Shown here: piece by piece, positions 12,817-18,294 of the stretch
Position numbering within the stretch: the first letter of the stretch is position 1
Layout of the letters: every line of letters begins with the position of its first letter
Virus record (IMG/VR): IMGVR_UViG_3300021090_001085
Span: 1-25,018 of that record
DNA: 25,018 nt
Reading direction: 5' to 3' (one strand)
From: a virus
Program-made: the position numbers and the translations under genes
The notes under the pieces: generated by a model
Databases searched by the model: none
The model's input: the letters and a program-made list of their open reading frames with translations, nothing else
What the model was told of the DNA's origin: nothing

Positions 12817-12976
12817 AAACCAACCCATACAAGCGCCCACATTCCTAACAAAATGGGACGATTGTATCAATGTACCAGAGTTGCCAACCATCGAAGAAGC
12901 GGAGCATTTTCTAGCCGCAATGAAAGTCGAAAAACTGGAACCCTACGGATTGGAATTCCAGATCATAGAAAAGTGA
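12785..12976 (+). CDS. Small hypothetical protein (63 aa)
   Basis: CCGGAGAACAC directly before the ATG, a good ribosome site in local style. It looks like a compact alpha/beta protein: strand (MYKIQVRVRNK), loop, helix (TIEEAEHFLAAMKVEKLEPY), strand (GLEFQIIEK). Overlaps the upstream frame by 32 nt. No family recognised. Confidence 0.65.
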   Translation: MYKIQVRVRNKNQPIQAPTFLTKWDDCINVPELPTIEEAEHFLAAMKVEKLEPYGLEFQIIEK

Positions 12977-13015
12977 CGAACGTCCCGACACGCTCAGGGA
13001 CGATGACCCCTCAAC

Positions 13016-13045
13016 CCCTCCGGTAATGTCCCGATTATCGGAGGG
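13016..13045 (+). terminator. Stable 12-bp hairpin between genes
   Basis: CCCTCCGGTAAT (13016-13027) pairs with ATTATCGGAGGG (13034-13045; one G-U pair), loop GTCCCG. A weaker CGTCCC/GGGACG hairpin precedes it at 12981-13002. There is no U-run; possibly a terminator or processing site before the leader of the gene at 13073. Confidence 0.5.
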
Positions 13046-13072
13046 ACGAAAACTCACAACAGGAGAACCCTC

Positions 13073-13411
13073 ATGAACACAAAAACTACGTACACATTCA
13101 CCAAACCCCACCTGATCCTAAACATCCAGGCATACAAGAACACCAACGAACTCAGGCGCGCCCATCCTGACGTGAAGTCATGGACGTATATCTATCACAT
13201 CCCGCGCGGCATGAGCGTCGAAGCCCTCAGAGCCGCCGTCGCTCAGGTCATGAAGCGGCAGGGACAATGGCATTCTATGGTCTACCACGTCGGAGATTTT
13301 ATTATGGCTCCGGCCCTGTCTGCACAGGCAGGAGTGACCACAAGCAATGTCAAATACATTTGTCTCGAACGCATCGGCGATAATGGTCCATGCCCGGTCC
13401 AGGGACACTAG
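13073..13411 (+). CDS. Hypothetical protein (112 aa)
   Basis: GGAGAACCCTC immediately upstream of ATG. A single small alpha/beta domain: LILNIQAYKNTNELRRAHPD, SWTYIYHIPRGMSVEALRAA, VAQVMKRQGQWHSMVYHVGD, and a C-terminal strand KYICLERIGDNG. Likely a soluble early protein. Function not recognised. Its stop is 2 nt before the small ORF that cassette 2 truncates. Confidence 0.65.
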   Translation: MNTKTTYTFTKPHLILNIQAYKNTNELRRAHPDVKSWTYIYHIPRGMSVEALRAAVAQVMKRQGQWHSMVYHVGDFIMAPALSAQAGVTTSNVKYICLERIGDNGPCPVQGH

Positions 13412-13413
13412 CC

Positions 13414-13455
13414 ATGAGCGTAAAAGCGAAGAGAAAACGGCAGAAGATTTGGTGA
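13414..13455 (+). pseudogene. Small ORF truncated by cassette 2
   Basis: ATG 13414 opens MSVKAKRKRQKIW then TGA at 13453-13455, inside the left terminal repeat of cassette 2. If the cassette and one copy of the 8-bp direct repeat are removed, the frame continues (KRKRQKILFTEAH and onward) into the region of the next gene. The basic start followed by a F-T-E-A-H motif resembles the end of the zinc-finger-like protein at 12547 (Y-L-N-E-A-H). Whether the intact ORF was a functional gene is uncertain. Confidence 0.4.
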
Positions 13456-13735
13456 CAATATACTTGACACATAAGGAAGGTAGTAATGGATGATAACCGT
13501 CCGTTTCCAATCCAGCACGAATACAAGCGCAATAAGGCGGGAGAAATGGAGCGTCATGAGTCTTCTGAAATACCTTGGTGGCTGGCAGAGGTTGCCTATG
13601 AGTGGTACGCCAAACGATACGGAACCAAACAGAGCCTTGAACGACTGGCTGAACGTGGCGGTTTTGGCAGGAGCGAATTGATTATGCTGATTCGCAGAGA
13701 ACTCTAGGTTTTTGTGTGTCAAGTATATGATTACC
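13451..13735 (+). mobile_element. Inverted-repeat gene cassette 2
   Basis: 21-bp terminal inverted repeats at 13451-13471 and 13715-13735 (4 mismatches) have the same inner block ATATACTTGACACA as cassette 1. They are flanked by the 8-bp direct repeat GAAGATTT (13443-13450 and 13736-13743). Size 285 bp, one gene, no transposase. Target duplications in the two cassettes differ only in the first base (GAAGATTT, TAAGATTT), which implies a preferred target. Insertion truncated the ORF at 13414. Confidence 0.85.
13486..13707 (+). CDS. HTH-like cargo protein of cassette 2 (73 aa)
   Basis: TAAGGAAGG precedes the ATG, 14 nt after the left terminal repeat; the stop is 7 nt before the right repeat. 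The first 27 residues are polar. Then IPWWLAEVAYEWYAKRYG and QSLERLAERGGFGRSELIML form three helices resembling an HTH or small helical bundle. I recognise W-W-L-A-x-x-A-Y-x-x-Y and L-E-R-L-A-E-R-G-G-F-G-R as a motif found in many unrelated phage genomes with unknown function. The cassette therefore carries a widespread phage gene. Confidence 0.75.
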   Translation: MDDNRPFPIQHEYKRNKAGEMERHESSEIPWWLAEVAYEWYAKRYGTKQSLERLAERGGFGRSELIMLIRREL

Positions 13736-13761
13736 GAAGATTTTATTCACGGAGGCACATA

Positions 13762-14400
13762 ATGAGCATCAAGGCAATGTCACTCGTTTGGGAACTAAAA
13801 TGTCCGGCAGAATGGAATGGCTTACGCTTCACATCGAGCCATAAATTCGTGCTACTTGCCTACGCGGACCACGCCGACCATGAAGGCAAAAGCATCTATC
13901 CGGCAATCATCACCATACGCAATAAAACCGGATACTCCACAGAAAGACAAATACAACGAATCACACACCAACTCGAACAAATGGGAATGCTTCTTCCAGA
14001 CGGAGCCGGACCCAAAGGCACACATAGATGGATGCTACCCTTTGATGTGGGGGGTGTAAAGATTACACCCCCGCAATTATTACAGGGTGACATTGGAGAC
14101 CAATCATTGGGTGACATTCCATTGGGTGACATTCCTTCGGGTGTAAAAATTACACCCGAATTAAAGGAACCAGAACAAGAGGTATATATATCTATTCTGG
14201 AAAAGAATTTTCAATTTCACGATTTTTGGAAAAAACTGAAATGGGAAATCCGAAATGCCAGCTTCCAGATCGACGGCAAAACTATGATCATCACAGGGCT
14301 TGGTACGCGCGCAGAAGTGTTACAAGCACGCTATATCAACTATATCAAGCGCGCCCTTGTCATCAGCCAAGACCTCGAATCAATCATCTTTCAGGAGTAA
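13762..14400 (+). CDS. HTH replication initiator, lambda-O-like
   Basis: Start set at 13762 with GGAGG 7 nt upstream; the frame is open back to 13714 inside the cassette. 212 residues. N-terminal winged HTH (about 25-92; FVLLAYADHADHEGKSIYPA, then TIRNKTGYSTERQIQRITHQ and LEQMGMLLPDG) of the type found in phage replisome organisers (HTH_36). The middle (98-135) is low-complexity, encoding LGDIPLGDIP repeats, and its DNA carries iteron-like repeats. The C-terminal domain (about 145-212) probably binds helicase or host replication factors. It very likely initiates replication at the repeats inside its own gene, as lambda O does. Confidence 0.75.
   Translation: MSIKAMSLVWELKCPAEWNGLRFTSSHKFVLLAYADHADHEGKSIYPAIITIRNKTGYSTERQIQRITHQLEQMGMLLPDGAGPKGTHRWMLPFDVGGVKITPPQLLQGDIGDQSLGDIPLGDIPSGVKITPELKEPEQEVYISILEKNFQFHDFWKKLKWEIRNASFQIDGKTMIITGLGTRAEVLQARYINYIKRALVISQDLESIIFQE
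14050..14160 (+). other. Putative replication origin inside the initiator gene
   Basis: Two near-perfect palindromes with shared core GGGTGTAA-N3-TTACACCC (14050-14072 with 10-bp arms; 14136-14160 with 11-bp arms) enclose three direct repeats GGGTGACATT (14085-14094, 14109-14118, 14124-14133; the last two are 15 bp apart). An AT-rich run follows at about 14160-14225. Origin iterons inside an initiator gene are typical of lambdoid phages. Confidence 0.65.
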
Positions 14401-14404
14401 AGCC

Positions 14405-14845
14405 ATGAGTAAGATCGAATTCACTCACAAATGGTTTTGGAAATCCAGACTTCCAGAACGAAAAGGGCAGAAGTGCAGAGTATTGGCACACGGCAAAATG
14501 AATTCAATCCTTGTTGAATTTGCAGACGGCTATAAGGTCATTACCTCGCGCTATGCAGTCCGACTCATCACAACCCTGCTAATTGTGCTCCTAATGACAG
14601 GTTGCATTTCAACGGTTATCAAAACAAATCCGACTCCTACGGCTCCGCCGCCGCCGAGTACGGCGGCTCTTATAACGGGAAGCCAGCCTCCCGGACCCAC
14701 AGGGAGCAAGACCGAGATCGAGAGCGGAGCCGTCTTCACCATCCCCGAATGGTGGATGCTAGGCACACCAGGACCCGCCAAGCACATCCAGAAGGGGAGG
14801 AGTAATTATTACAATCCCCAAAGCGGAGCGGAGCGGGACCAATGA
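14405..14845 (+). CDS. Composite lipoprotein with repeat-derived linker (146 aa)
   Basis: Residues 1-53 (EFTHKWFWKSRLPERKGQKC, ILVEFADGYKVITSRYAVR) match a free-standing small phage protein type I recall (RKGQxCRVLxxGxxNSxLVEF). Directly after comes a lipoprotein signal: LITTLLIVLLMTGC, lipobox LMTGC. Then hairpin repeat copy F is translated as PTAPPPPSTAALITGSQPPG, and a C-terminal domain follows (VFTIPEWWMLGTPGPA). The order suggests fusion of a small cytoplasmic domain to a lipoprotein, lengthened by the repeat. An internal signal this far from the N-terminus is unusual, so the lipoprotein may have its own start nearby (for example GTG or ATG around 14586-14595). Confidence 0.55.
   Translation: MSKIEFTHKWFWKSRLPERKGQKCRVLAHGKMNSILVEFADGYKVITSRYAVRLITTLLIVLLMTGCISTVIKTNPTPTAPPPPSTAALITGSQPPGPTGSKTEIESGAVFTIPEWWMLGTPGPAKHIQKGRSNYYNPQSGAERDQ
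14638..14700 (+). repeat. Palindromic repeat, copy F (inside a gene)
   Basis: Stem GCCGCC (14650-14655), loop GAGTAC (14656-14661), stem GGCGGC (14662-14667). The second hairpin is CGGGA (14676-14680) with TCCCG (14689-14693), a compensated change from CGGGG/CCCCG. The frame used here is shifted relative to the other in-gene copies. Confidence 0.8.
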
Positions 14846-15243
14846 ACACGCCAGCCGAATGGAAAACCGTCGCAGTAATCCATAATGCGGAACGTCTAGA
14901 GTTTTGGAAAAAGATTCTAGGCGGAGATCGAGCACCTATCAAGTCAATCCTTACAAACCGCGCGAAATTGCCAGACAAAGGCGAGCAAGATGTCTACATA
15001 CTGGACACAGACGCACTTACAGCAGAGCAGAAAGAGAAGCTCATCAAAGCACTAGCCGAAAGATTCGACTTACAAGAAGAATTTGTAAGGCTTCACCTAA
15101 TAGTAGGCGTGCCAATACTAGCCGAAGATGTAAGCGTATCATCTACCGATTCAGGATTGTTCTATTCGATGCTCGGAGACATTGACGACCAGGATCAATA
15201 CTTCACAGATCAATATCTTCACGAAGAAGACGAAGAAGAATGA
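14842..15243 (+). CDS. Hypothetical acidic protein (133 aa)
   Basis: ATGA overlap with the upstream gene. Alpha/beta N-terminus (WKTVAVIHNAERLEFWKKIL), a middle with DVYILDTDALTAEQKEKLIK, and a strongly acidic C-terminus (DIDDQDQYFTDQYL, ending EEDEEE). It may be a small regulatory or binding protein. No recognised family. ATGA overlap with the following gene suggests translational coupling across 14405-15530. Confidence 0.65.
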   Translation: MNTPAEWKTVAVIHNAERLEFWKKILGGDRAPIKSILTNRAKLPDKGEQDVYILDTDALTAEQKEKLIKALAERFDLQEEFVRLHLIVGVPILAEDVSVSSTDSGLFYSMLGDIDDQDQYFTDQYLHEEDEEE

Positions 15244-15530
15244 CCCAGGACGAAGCCCAAGCCGAAGCCGTCAGAAGATACGGACCCAAAGCCATAGCTC
15301 AACCATACCAGGAAGAATACGTTGAAATTGTGGTTGATTGCGCGGCAGAGCATAGTTGGGATACCAGGAAATACGGACCACTCACAAACCTACTTGGATT
15401 CGGCAGGACTTGGGAAGAAGCATTCCAAAACGTGGAGGACTGTCAATATGAACGAGAACAACACCAAAATTCATCCGAACACACCGCCAAAACTGGTGAA
15501 ACTTTTACGCAAATGCGGCTCTTTCCATAA
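15240..15530 (+). CDS. Hypothetical protein (96 aa)
   Basis: ATGA overlap with the upstream gene. Starts MTQDEAQAEAVRRYGPKAIA and contains VGY-like strands (YVEIVVDCAAEH) and a G-F-G-R-T-W-E-E-A-F motif (residues 52-62) seen in many small phage proteins of unknown function. The C-terminus overlaps the next gene in another frame by 83 nt, so the last 25 residues may be poorly constrained. Confidence 0.6.
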   Translation: MTQDEAQAEAVRRYGPKAIAQPYQEEYVEIVVDCAAEHSWDTRKYGPLTNLLGFGRTWEEAFQNVEDCQYEREQHQNSSEHTAKTGETFTQMRLFP

Positions 15531-15744
15531 GGCAGCCGAGGAGACCCGTGTCAATGTCTGGTTCATTCACAAACTCGTCACACAAGGCAAAGAGCCGACC
15601 GACCACACGCCGAAGGGACGCGAGATCAGGCGCAGGATGTTTTTGCCAAGGTACAAGCGCAGGAACCGAGCACGAAAGCCGCAGACAAAAGAACAAAAGG
15701 CAATCCGCCAGATGGTGAAAGAAACCAGGAGCACACTACCATGA
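15448..15744 (+). CDS. HTH DNA-binding protein (98 aa)
   Basis: GGAGG (15434-15438) 9 nt before the ATG. A helix-turn-helix at about residues 25-46 (FHKAAEETRVNVWFIHKL) is followed by a very basic tail (REIRRRMFLPRYKRRNRARK). I recall a related phage arrangement (V-A-x-E-x-x-V-N-x-x-x-V-H, then I-R-R-x-x-F-L-P). It probably binds DNA as a transcription regulator of the early or late genes. It lies in the middle of a long gene run, which suggests co-expression with the small proteins around it. Confidence 0.65.
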   Translation: MNENNTKIHPNTPPKLVKLLRKCGSFHKAAEETRVNVWFIHKLVTQGKEPTDHTPKGREIRRRMFLPRYKRRNRARKPQTKEQKAIRQMVKETRSTLP

Positions 15745-16208
15745 GCATCGACACGGACCGCGAGAAAGATTTACTAGCAGCAGTCAAAGCCGCCCAGGAC
15801 GCAACCGAGTATTTCAAAAAAGGCGCAATGCACGAGCTGAAAAAAAGACAGCAAGGCGAAGCCCGCGCCCTCGAAATCGCCGGAGAAGCCGCGACCCTAA
15901 CTGAGGCTTTAGACCAATGGGAAGCCGAGCGCGTTGCACTCGCCGAACTATACGACGAGAACGAGGCACTAGGCATCCTACACCGGCAGCTTGACACCGC
16001 CCTCACACTTGCAAAAACCATTATCGACCAGATCGAGAAGGACGCCGGAATGTTCGTCACGCAGAAAACCAGAGACAAGATCAAGCAATTCCGAGAGCTC
16101 GTGAAGAACGAAGAAAAGCGCCGAGCCTACGTCAGCCAAATGATTGCCGAAGCCACCGAAAGAAGAAACGAAAGGAAAAACGGCCATGGGCATGAAAAAG
16201 CTATATAA
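15741..16208 (+). CDS. Coiled-coil protein (155 aa)
   Basis: ATGA overlap with the upstream gene. Almost entirely charged heptad-rich helix (EKDLLAAVKAAQDATEYFKK, ALTLAKTIIDQIEKDAG, DKIKQFRELVKNEEKRRAYV) ending in a basic tail. No signal or membrane segment. It could be an oligomerisation or scaffold factor. No specific family recognised. It overlaps the next gene by 23 nt. Confidence 0.65.
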   Translation: MSIDTDREKDLLAAVKAAQDATEYFKKGAMHELKKRQQGEARALEIAGEAATLTEALDQWEAERVALAELYDENEALGILHRQLDTALTLAKTIIDQIEKDAGMFVTQKTRDKIKQFRELVKNEEKRRAYVSQMIAEATERRNERKNGHGHEKAI

Positions 16209-16386
16209 GCAAACTCTTGAATACCAGGAAGGCAGAAACGCCTACCGAGAAGGAACCCGCCGAGGGGGAAACCCATACGCGTCAGGAGACAAGCAAGGCT
16301 CGTCTACCGCATGGTGGATGGGATGGGACGACGAATGGGAAGAAGATCATAAAACGCAGGAGTCTTCCAATGTCCAAACTACATGA
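16186..16386 (+). CDS. RMF/CrpP-like small protein, copy 1
   Basis: 66 residues from ATG 16186 (AAAGGA upstream); 16192 is an alternative. The pattern Y-Q-E-G-R-N-A-Y-R-E-G, then GGNPYASGD and AWWMGWDDE follows the ribosome modulation factor / CrpP layout (E-G-x2-A-x3-G, N-P-Y, W-x2-G-W). RMF binds ribosomes in hibernation. CrpP-type phage and plasmid proteins are less well understood. A second copy with the same layout lies at 17320. The role is inferred from the motif only. Confidence 0.55.
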   Translation: MGMKKLYKQTLEYQEGRNAYREGTRRGGNPYASGDKQGSSTAWWMGWDDEWEEDHKTQESSNVQTT

Positions 16387-16705
16387 AATCCTCGAAAGGA
16401 AAATCATGCCTGAAAAAATGTTTGTAACCGTGTGGGGCTTGCAGAAAGCCGAGATTGAAGCGCATTGTTTTGGCTCCTGCAAGAAAGTCATATTCGGGCT
16501 TTTGATGGATGAGCAATTTGGCGGCTTGTCACATTGCTTTGAAGTCAATTGTCCATTTGTTGAAAAAGAAATGTCAGAACCATTCGGTGAAGTCGACGGC
16601 GTAAATGCGTATCTTCGCAAATTACAGCCGCCTAACACAACGTGCACTGGACTTGCGCCAGCCGTCGCGCCTGAAAGCAATGTTGTTAGTAGCGCAAGCC
16701 AGTAA
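16370..16705 (+). CDS. Foreign-looking gene fused to a duplicated start, ends in an attC-like palindrome
   Basis: From ATG 16370 (AGGAG upstream) the first 10 codons (MSKLHEILER) repeat the start of the gene at 16742 (MSKLHDILED). A second start at 16406 with AAAGGAAAA gives MPEKMFVTVWGLQKAEIEAH. The body has several Cys (C51, C55, C74, C79 from 16370) and T-rich codon use unlike the neighbours. The last 25 codons run through a palindrome (16630-16708). Best explained as a captured gene inserted into a copy of the MSKLH gene. Function not recognised. Confidence 0.55.
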   Translation: MSKLHEILERKIMPEKMFVTVWGLQKAEIEAHCFGSCKKVIFGLLMDEQFGGLSHCFEVNCPFVEKEMSEPFGEVDGVNAYLRKLQPPNTTCTGLAPAVAPESNVVSSASQ

Positions 16706-16708
16706 CGC
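16630..16708 (+). repeat. attC-like structured palindrome
   Basis: ACTGGACTTGCGC (16646-16658) pairs with GCGCAAGCCAGT (16692-16703), leaving A16651 as a bulged base, a hallmark of integron attC folds. GCCTAAC (16630-16636) precedes it and GTTAG (16685-16689) lies inside. The classic R' sequence is not intact. I recall similar CCTAACA-GTGCAC-TGGACTTGCG elements in Chloroflexota genomes; unverified. Confidence 0.5.
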
Positions 16709-16741
16709 TCGCAGTTCGACTTTCTGAAAGGAGAGACCCTC

Positions 16742-17053
16742 ATGTCAAAGCTACATGACATCCTCGAAGATCAACACATTTCAGCCAGAGCCGACCCAGG
16801 CAAGACTATCGTTCGGCGGCTCTACGGCGGACTTCGAATCGAGATGACCAGCTTCACAGTCGGACTCAATACCGAAATCAGACTCGGCATCACGCGCGAC
16901 GATAAATACCCATCCGACCAGGAATGGAAAACGATTTGCGACCACCTACCGTTTTGGTCAGAGCAGAAAAACCCCGAACGCATACTATCACAGCAAGGAC
17001 GGTATATACTTACGGCCATATTGAAACCAGTCAATCAGATCAAGTTCTTATAG
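16742..17053 (+). CDS. Hypothetical protein (103 aa)
   Basis: GGAGAGACCCTC leader. Begins MSKLHDILEDQHISARADPG, the intact partner of the truncated start at 16370. It continues as a compact alpha/beta domain (RLYGGLRIEMTSFTVGLNTE, QEWKTICDHLPFW, RYILTAILKPVNQIKFL). No recognised family. The duplicated first 30 bases at 16370 mark this gene as the probable original neighbour of the inserted gene. Confidence 0.65.
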   Translation: MSKLHDILEDQHISARADPGKTIVRRLYGGLRIEMTSFTVGLNTEIRLGITRDDKYPSDQEWKTICDHLPFWSEQKNPERILSQQGRYILTAILKPVNQIKFL

Positions 17054-17061
17054 GTGACGCA

Positions 17062-17307
17062 ATGGAAGCAGAAGCCGAACCCACAACCAAGACCAAGATA
17101 TTCGAAGTCCTCGAACGCATCGAAGAACGACTCATCGAATACAAAGACATACCGGAAGAAGTCAGACAACTTCGCGTCTTGCAGACGCAATTACACGACG
17201 CATTGAAGAACAAGCAAGCCCAGGAAGCCGCCAACATGAACGCACTTTACAGACTGTTGAAAGAAGCAATCTCATTACTTTTTCCGAACAACAGACAGCA
17301 TAAGTAA
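17062..17307 (+). CDS. Small helical protein (81 aa)
   Basis: AGGTGA before ATG 17062. Fully helical with heptad character (IFEVLERIEERLIEYKDIPE, VRQLRVLQTQLHDALKNKQA) and an amphipathic C-terminal helix (LYRLLKEAISLLFP). Possibly membrane-associated or oligomeric. No family recognised. Confidence 0.6.
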   Translation: MEAEAEPTTKTKIFEVLERIEERLIEYKDIPEEVRQLRVLQTQLHDALKNKQAQEAANMNALYRLLKEAISLLFPNNRQHK

Positions 17308-17319
17308 ATCGGAGAACAC

Positions 17320-17511
17320 ATGAAAAAAAAGACCGCACTAGTAATTGGACAGACGAGGGAATATACCGAAGGATGGGAAGCATTCACCAGCGAAATAAGT
17401 CGTGATGCAAATCCCTATCCACTTTTTTCAGCGGCAGAGCTTGCATGGCGACATGGGTGGGAAGCGAACGAAATGCTATCCCAAGACAGCGAAGAGCTAA
17501 CAGAACACTAA
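17320..17511 (+). CDS. RMF/CrpP-like small protein, copy 2
   Basis: CGGAGAACAC before the ATG. 63 residues: Y-T-E-G-W-E-A-F-T-S-E, then SRDANPYPLFS and LAWRHGWEANE, the same layout as the protein at 16186 (E-G-x2-A, N-P-Y, W-x2-G-W). This copy is closer to RMF in the D-A-N-P-Y element. Two diverged RMF-like genes in one phage suggest that control of host translation or ribosome hibernation matters to it; this is an inference. Confidence 0.6.
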   Translation: MKKKTALVIGQTREYTEGWEAFTSEISRDANPYPLFSAAELAWRHGWEANEMLSQDSEELTEH

Positions 17512-17542
17512 TCCTTATGGTAAGATAACCAGACAATTCGAG

Positions 17543-17574
17543 CCGCTCATGCACTAGAAACAGCCCATGAGCGG
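17543..17574 (+). terminator. 9-bp hairpin after the accessory run
   Basis: CCGCTCATG (17543-17551) and CATGAGCGG (17566-17574), loop containing CTAGAA. Related in sequence to the hairpin at 9946-9971. No U-run follows. Confidence 0.45.
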
Positions 17575-17595
17575 ACAAGGCGACTGCCCAAAGCC

Positions 17596-17636
17596 AGCCG
17601 CGTACCGAGACCACACAGGTCCACAGGTGCGCGGCT
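17596..17636 (+). terminator. Branched terminator-like hairpin
   Basis: AGCCGCGTACC (17596-17606) pairs with GGTGCGCGGCT (17626-17636; 11 bp with one G-U). An inner GACC-ACACA-GGTC hairpin (17609-17621) fills the loop, and CTTT follows. It probably ends the accessory transcript before the late genes start at 17679. Confidence 0.6.
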
Positions 17637-17678
17637 CTTTCGTTGCACTGCGTGACAACGCAAGTGTATTGGAGACGA

Positions 17679-17909
17679 ATGTCAGAACAAAAAGAAGATG
17701 ATGTTTCAAGACCCGTAACCTTATACGTCGAGAAAGTCGAGCCCAATCCAGAAATAAATTACTTCATCGAGAAGCGCCGAGTCTCCGTGATCGACATCGA
17801 GGTTTCAAAACCCCTCGCCGAGCAGATCATCGAATACCTACAGGAGCGCAGCCAGGGACAGACCGGAGCCATCCGGCTTAGATTATTGGGGAGATTGACA
17901 CACCAATGA
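17679..17909 (+). CDS. Hypothetical protein (76 aa)
   Basis: TTGGAGACGA precedes ATG 17679. First gene after the terminator-like hairpins, so it may head the packaging operon. Alternating strands and a helix (RPVTLYVEKVEPNPEINYFI, SVIDIEVSKPLAEQIIEYLQ), basic C-terminus (GAIRLRLLGRLTHQ). No recognised family. A 14-codon ORF (17906-17950) links it to the next gene by ATGA-type overlaps and contains the palindrome at 17915. Confidence 0.6.
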   Translation: MSEQKEDDVSRPVTLYVEKVEPNPEINYFIEKRRVSVIDIEVSKPLAEQIIEYLQERSQGQTGAIRLRLLGRLTHQ

Positions 17910-17914
17910 CTGAC

Positions 17915-17932
17915 AAGGAACTGCAGTTCCTT
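17915..17932. repeat. Perfect 18-bp palindrome AAGGAACTGCAGTTCCTT
   Basis: Perfect dyad in the 37-nt gap before the gene at 17947. In RNA it would sequester AAGGAA, a possible ribosome site, so it may act as a translational switch; alternatively it is a protein-binding operator. Confidence 0.55.
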
Positions 17933-17946
17933 AGGACGGCGTGTGC

Positions 17947-18294
17947 ATGAACGGCAAAGGAAACAGCATCGCCGACAAGATCGACAACCTCCTAAAAGAG
18001 GACGTCACTTTTTCCACACGCTCAGGCGTGAGATTTCTCACTGAAGTTATCCGCGACGCATTTGAATTCATCGAGCAGGAAAAGACACGCAACGCAAGCG
18101 CCGACCTGAAGCAGAGCAGCATCGAGATCCGACTCGGAAATGTGGAGAACGGTCTCAATGAATTTCTCAAACTACGCAAGGCAGAGCAGGAGAAGAACGA
18201 AACCGAAAGAACAAAATGGAGGTGGGCAATCATCACGCCCACAATAGGACTTATATTCGCGGAGCTAGCCAGATGGTTTCTATCAAAGCCGTGA
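17947..18294 (+). CDS. Coiled-coil protein with C-terminal membrane anchor (115 aa)
   Basis: ATG 17947 (a GTG at 17941 is possible). Helical, charged body with heptads (IEIRLGNVENGLNEFLKLRK), then WRWAIITPTIGLIFAELARW as a single C-terminal transmembrane helix. The shape (cytoplasmic coiled coil plus one anchor) fits an i-spanin or other membrane-tethered factor turned the other way, but it could be unrelated to lysis. It overlaps the next start by 22 nt. Confidence 0.6.
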   Translation: MNGKGNSIADKIDNLLKEDVTFSTRSGVRFLTEVIRDAFEFIEQEKTRNASADLKQSSIEIRLGNVENGLNEFLKLRKAEQEKNETERTKWRWAIITPTIGLIFAELARWFLSKP

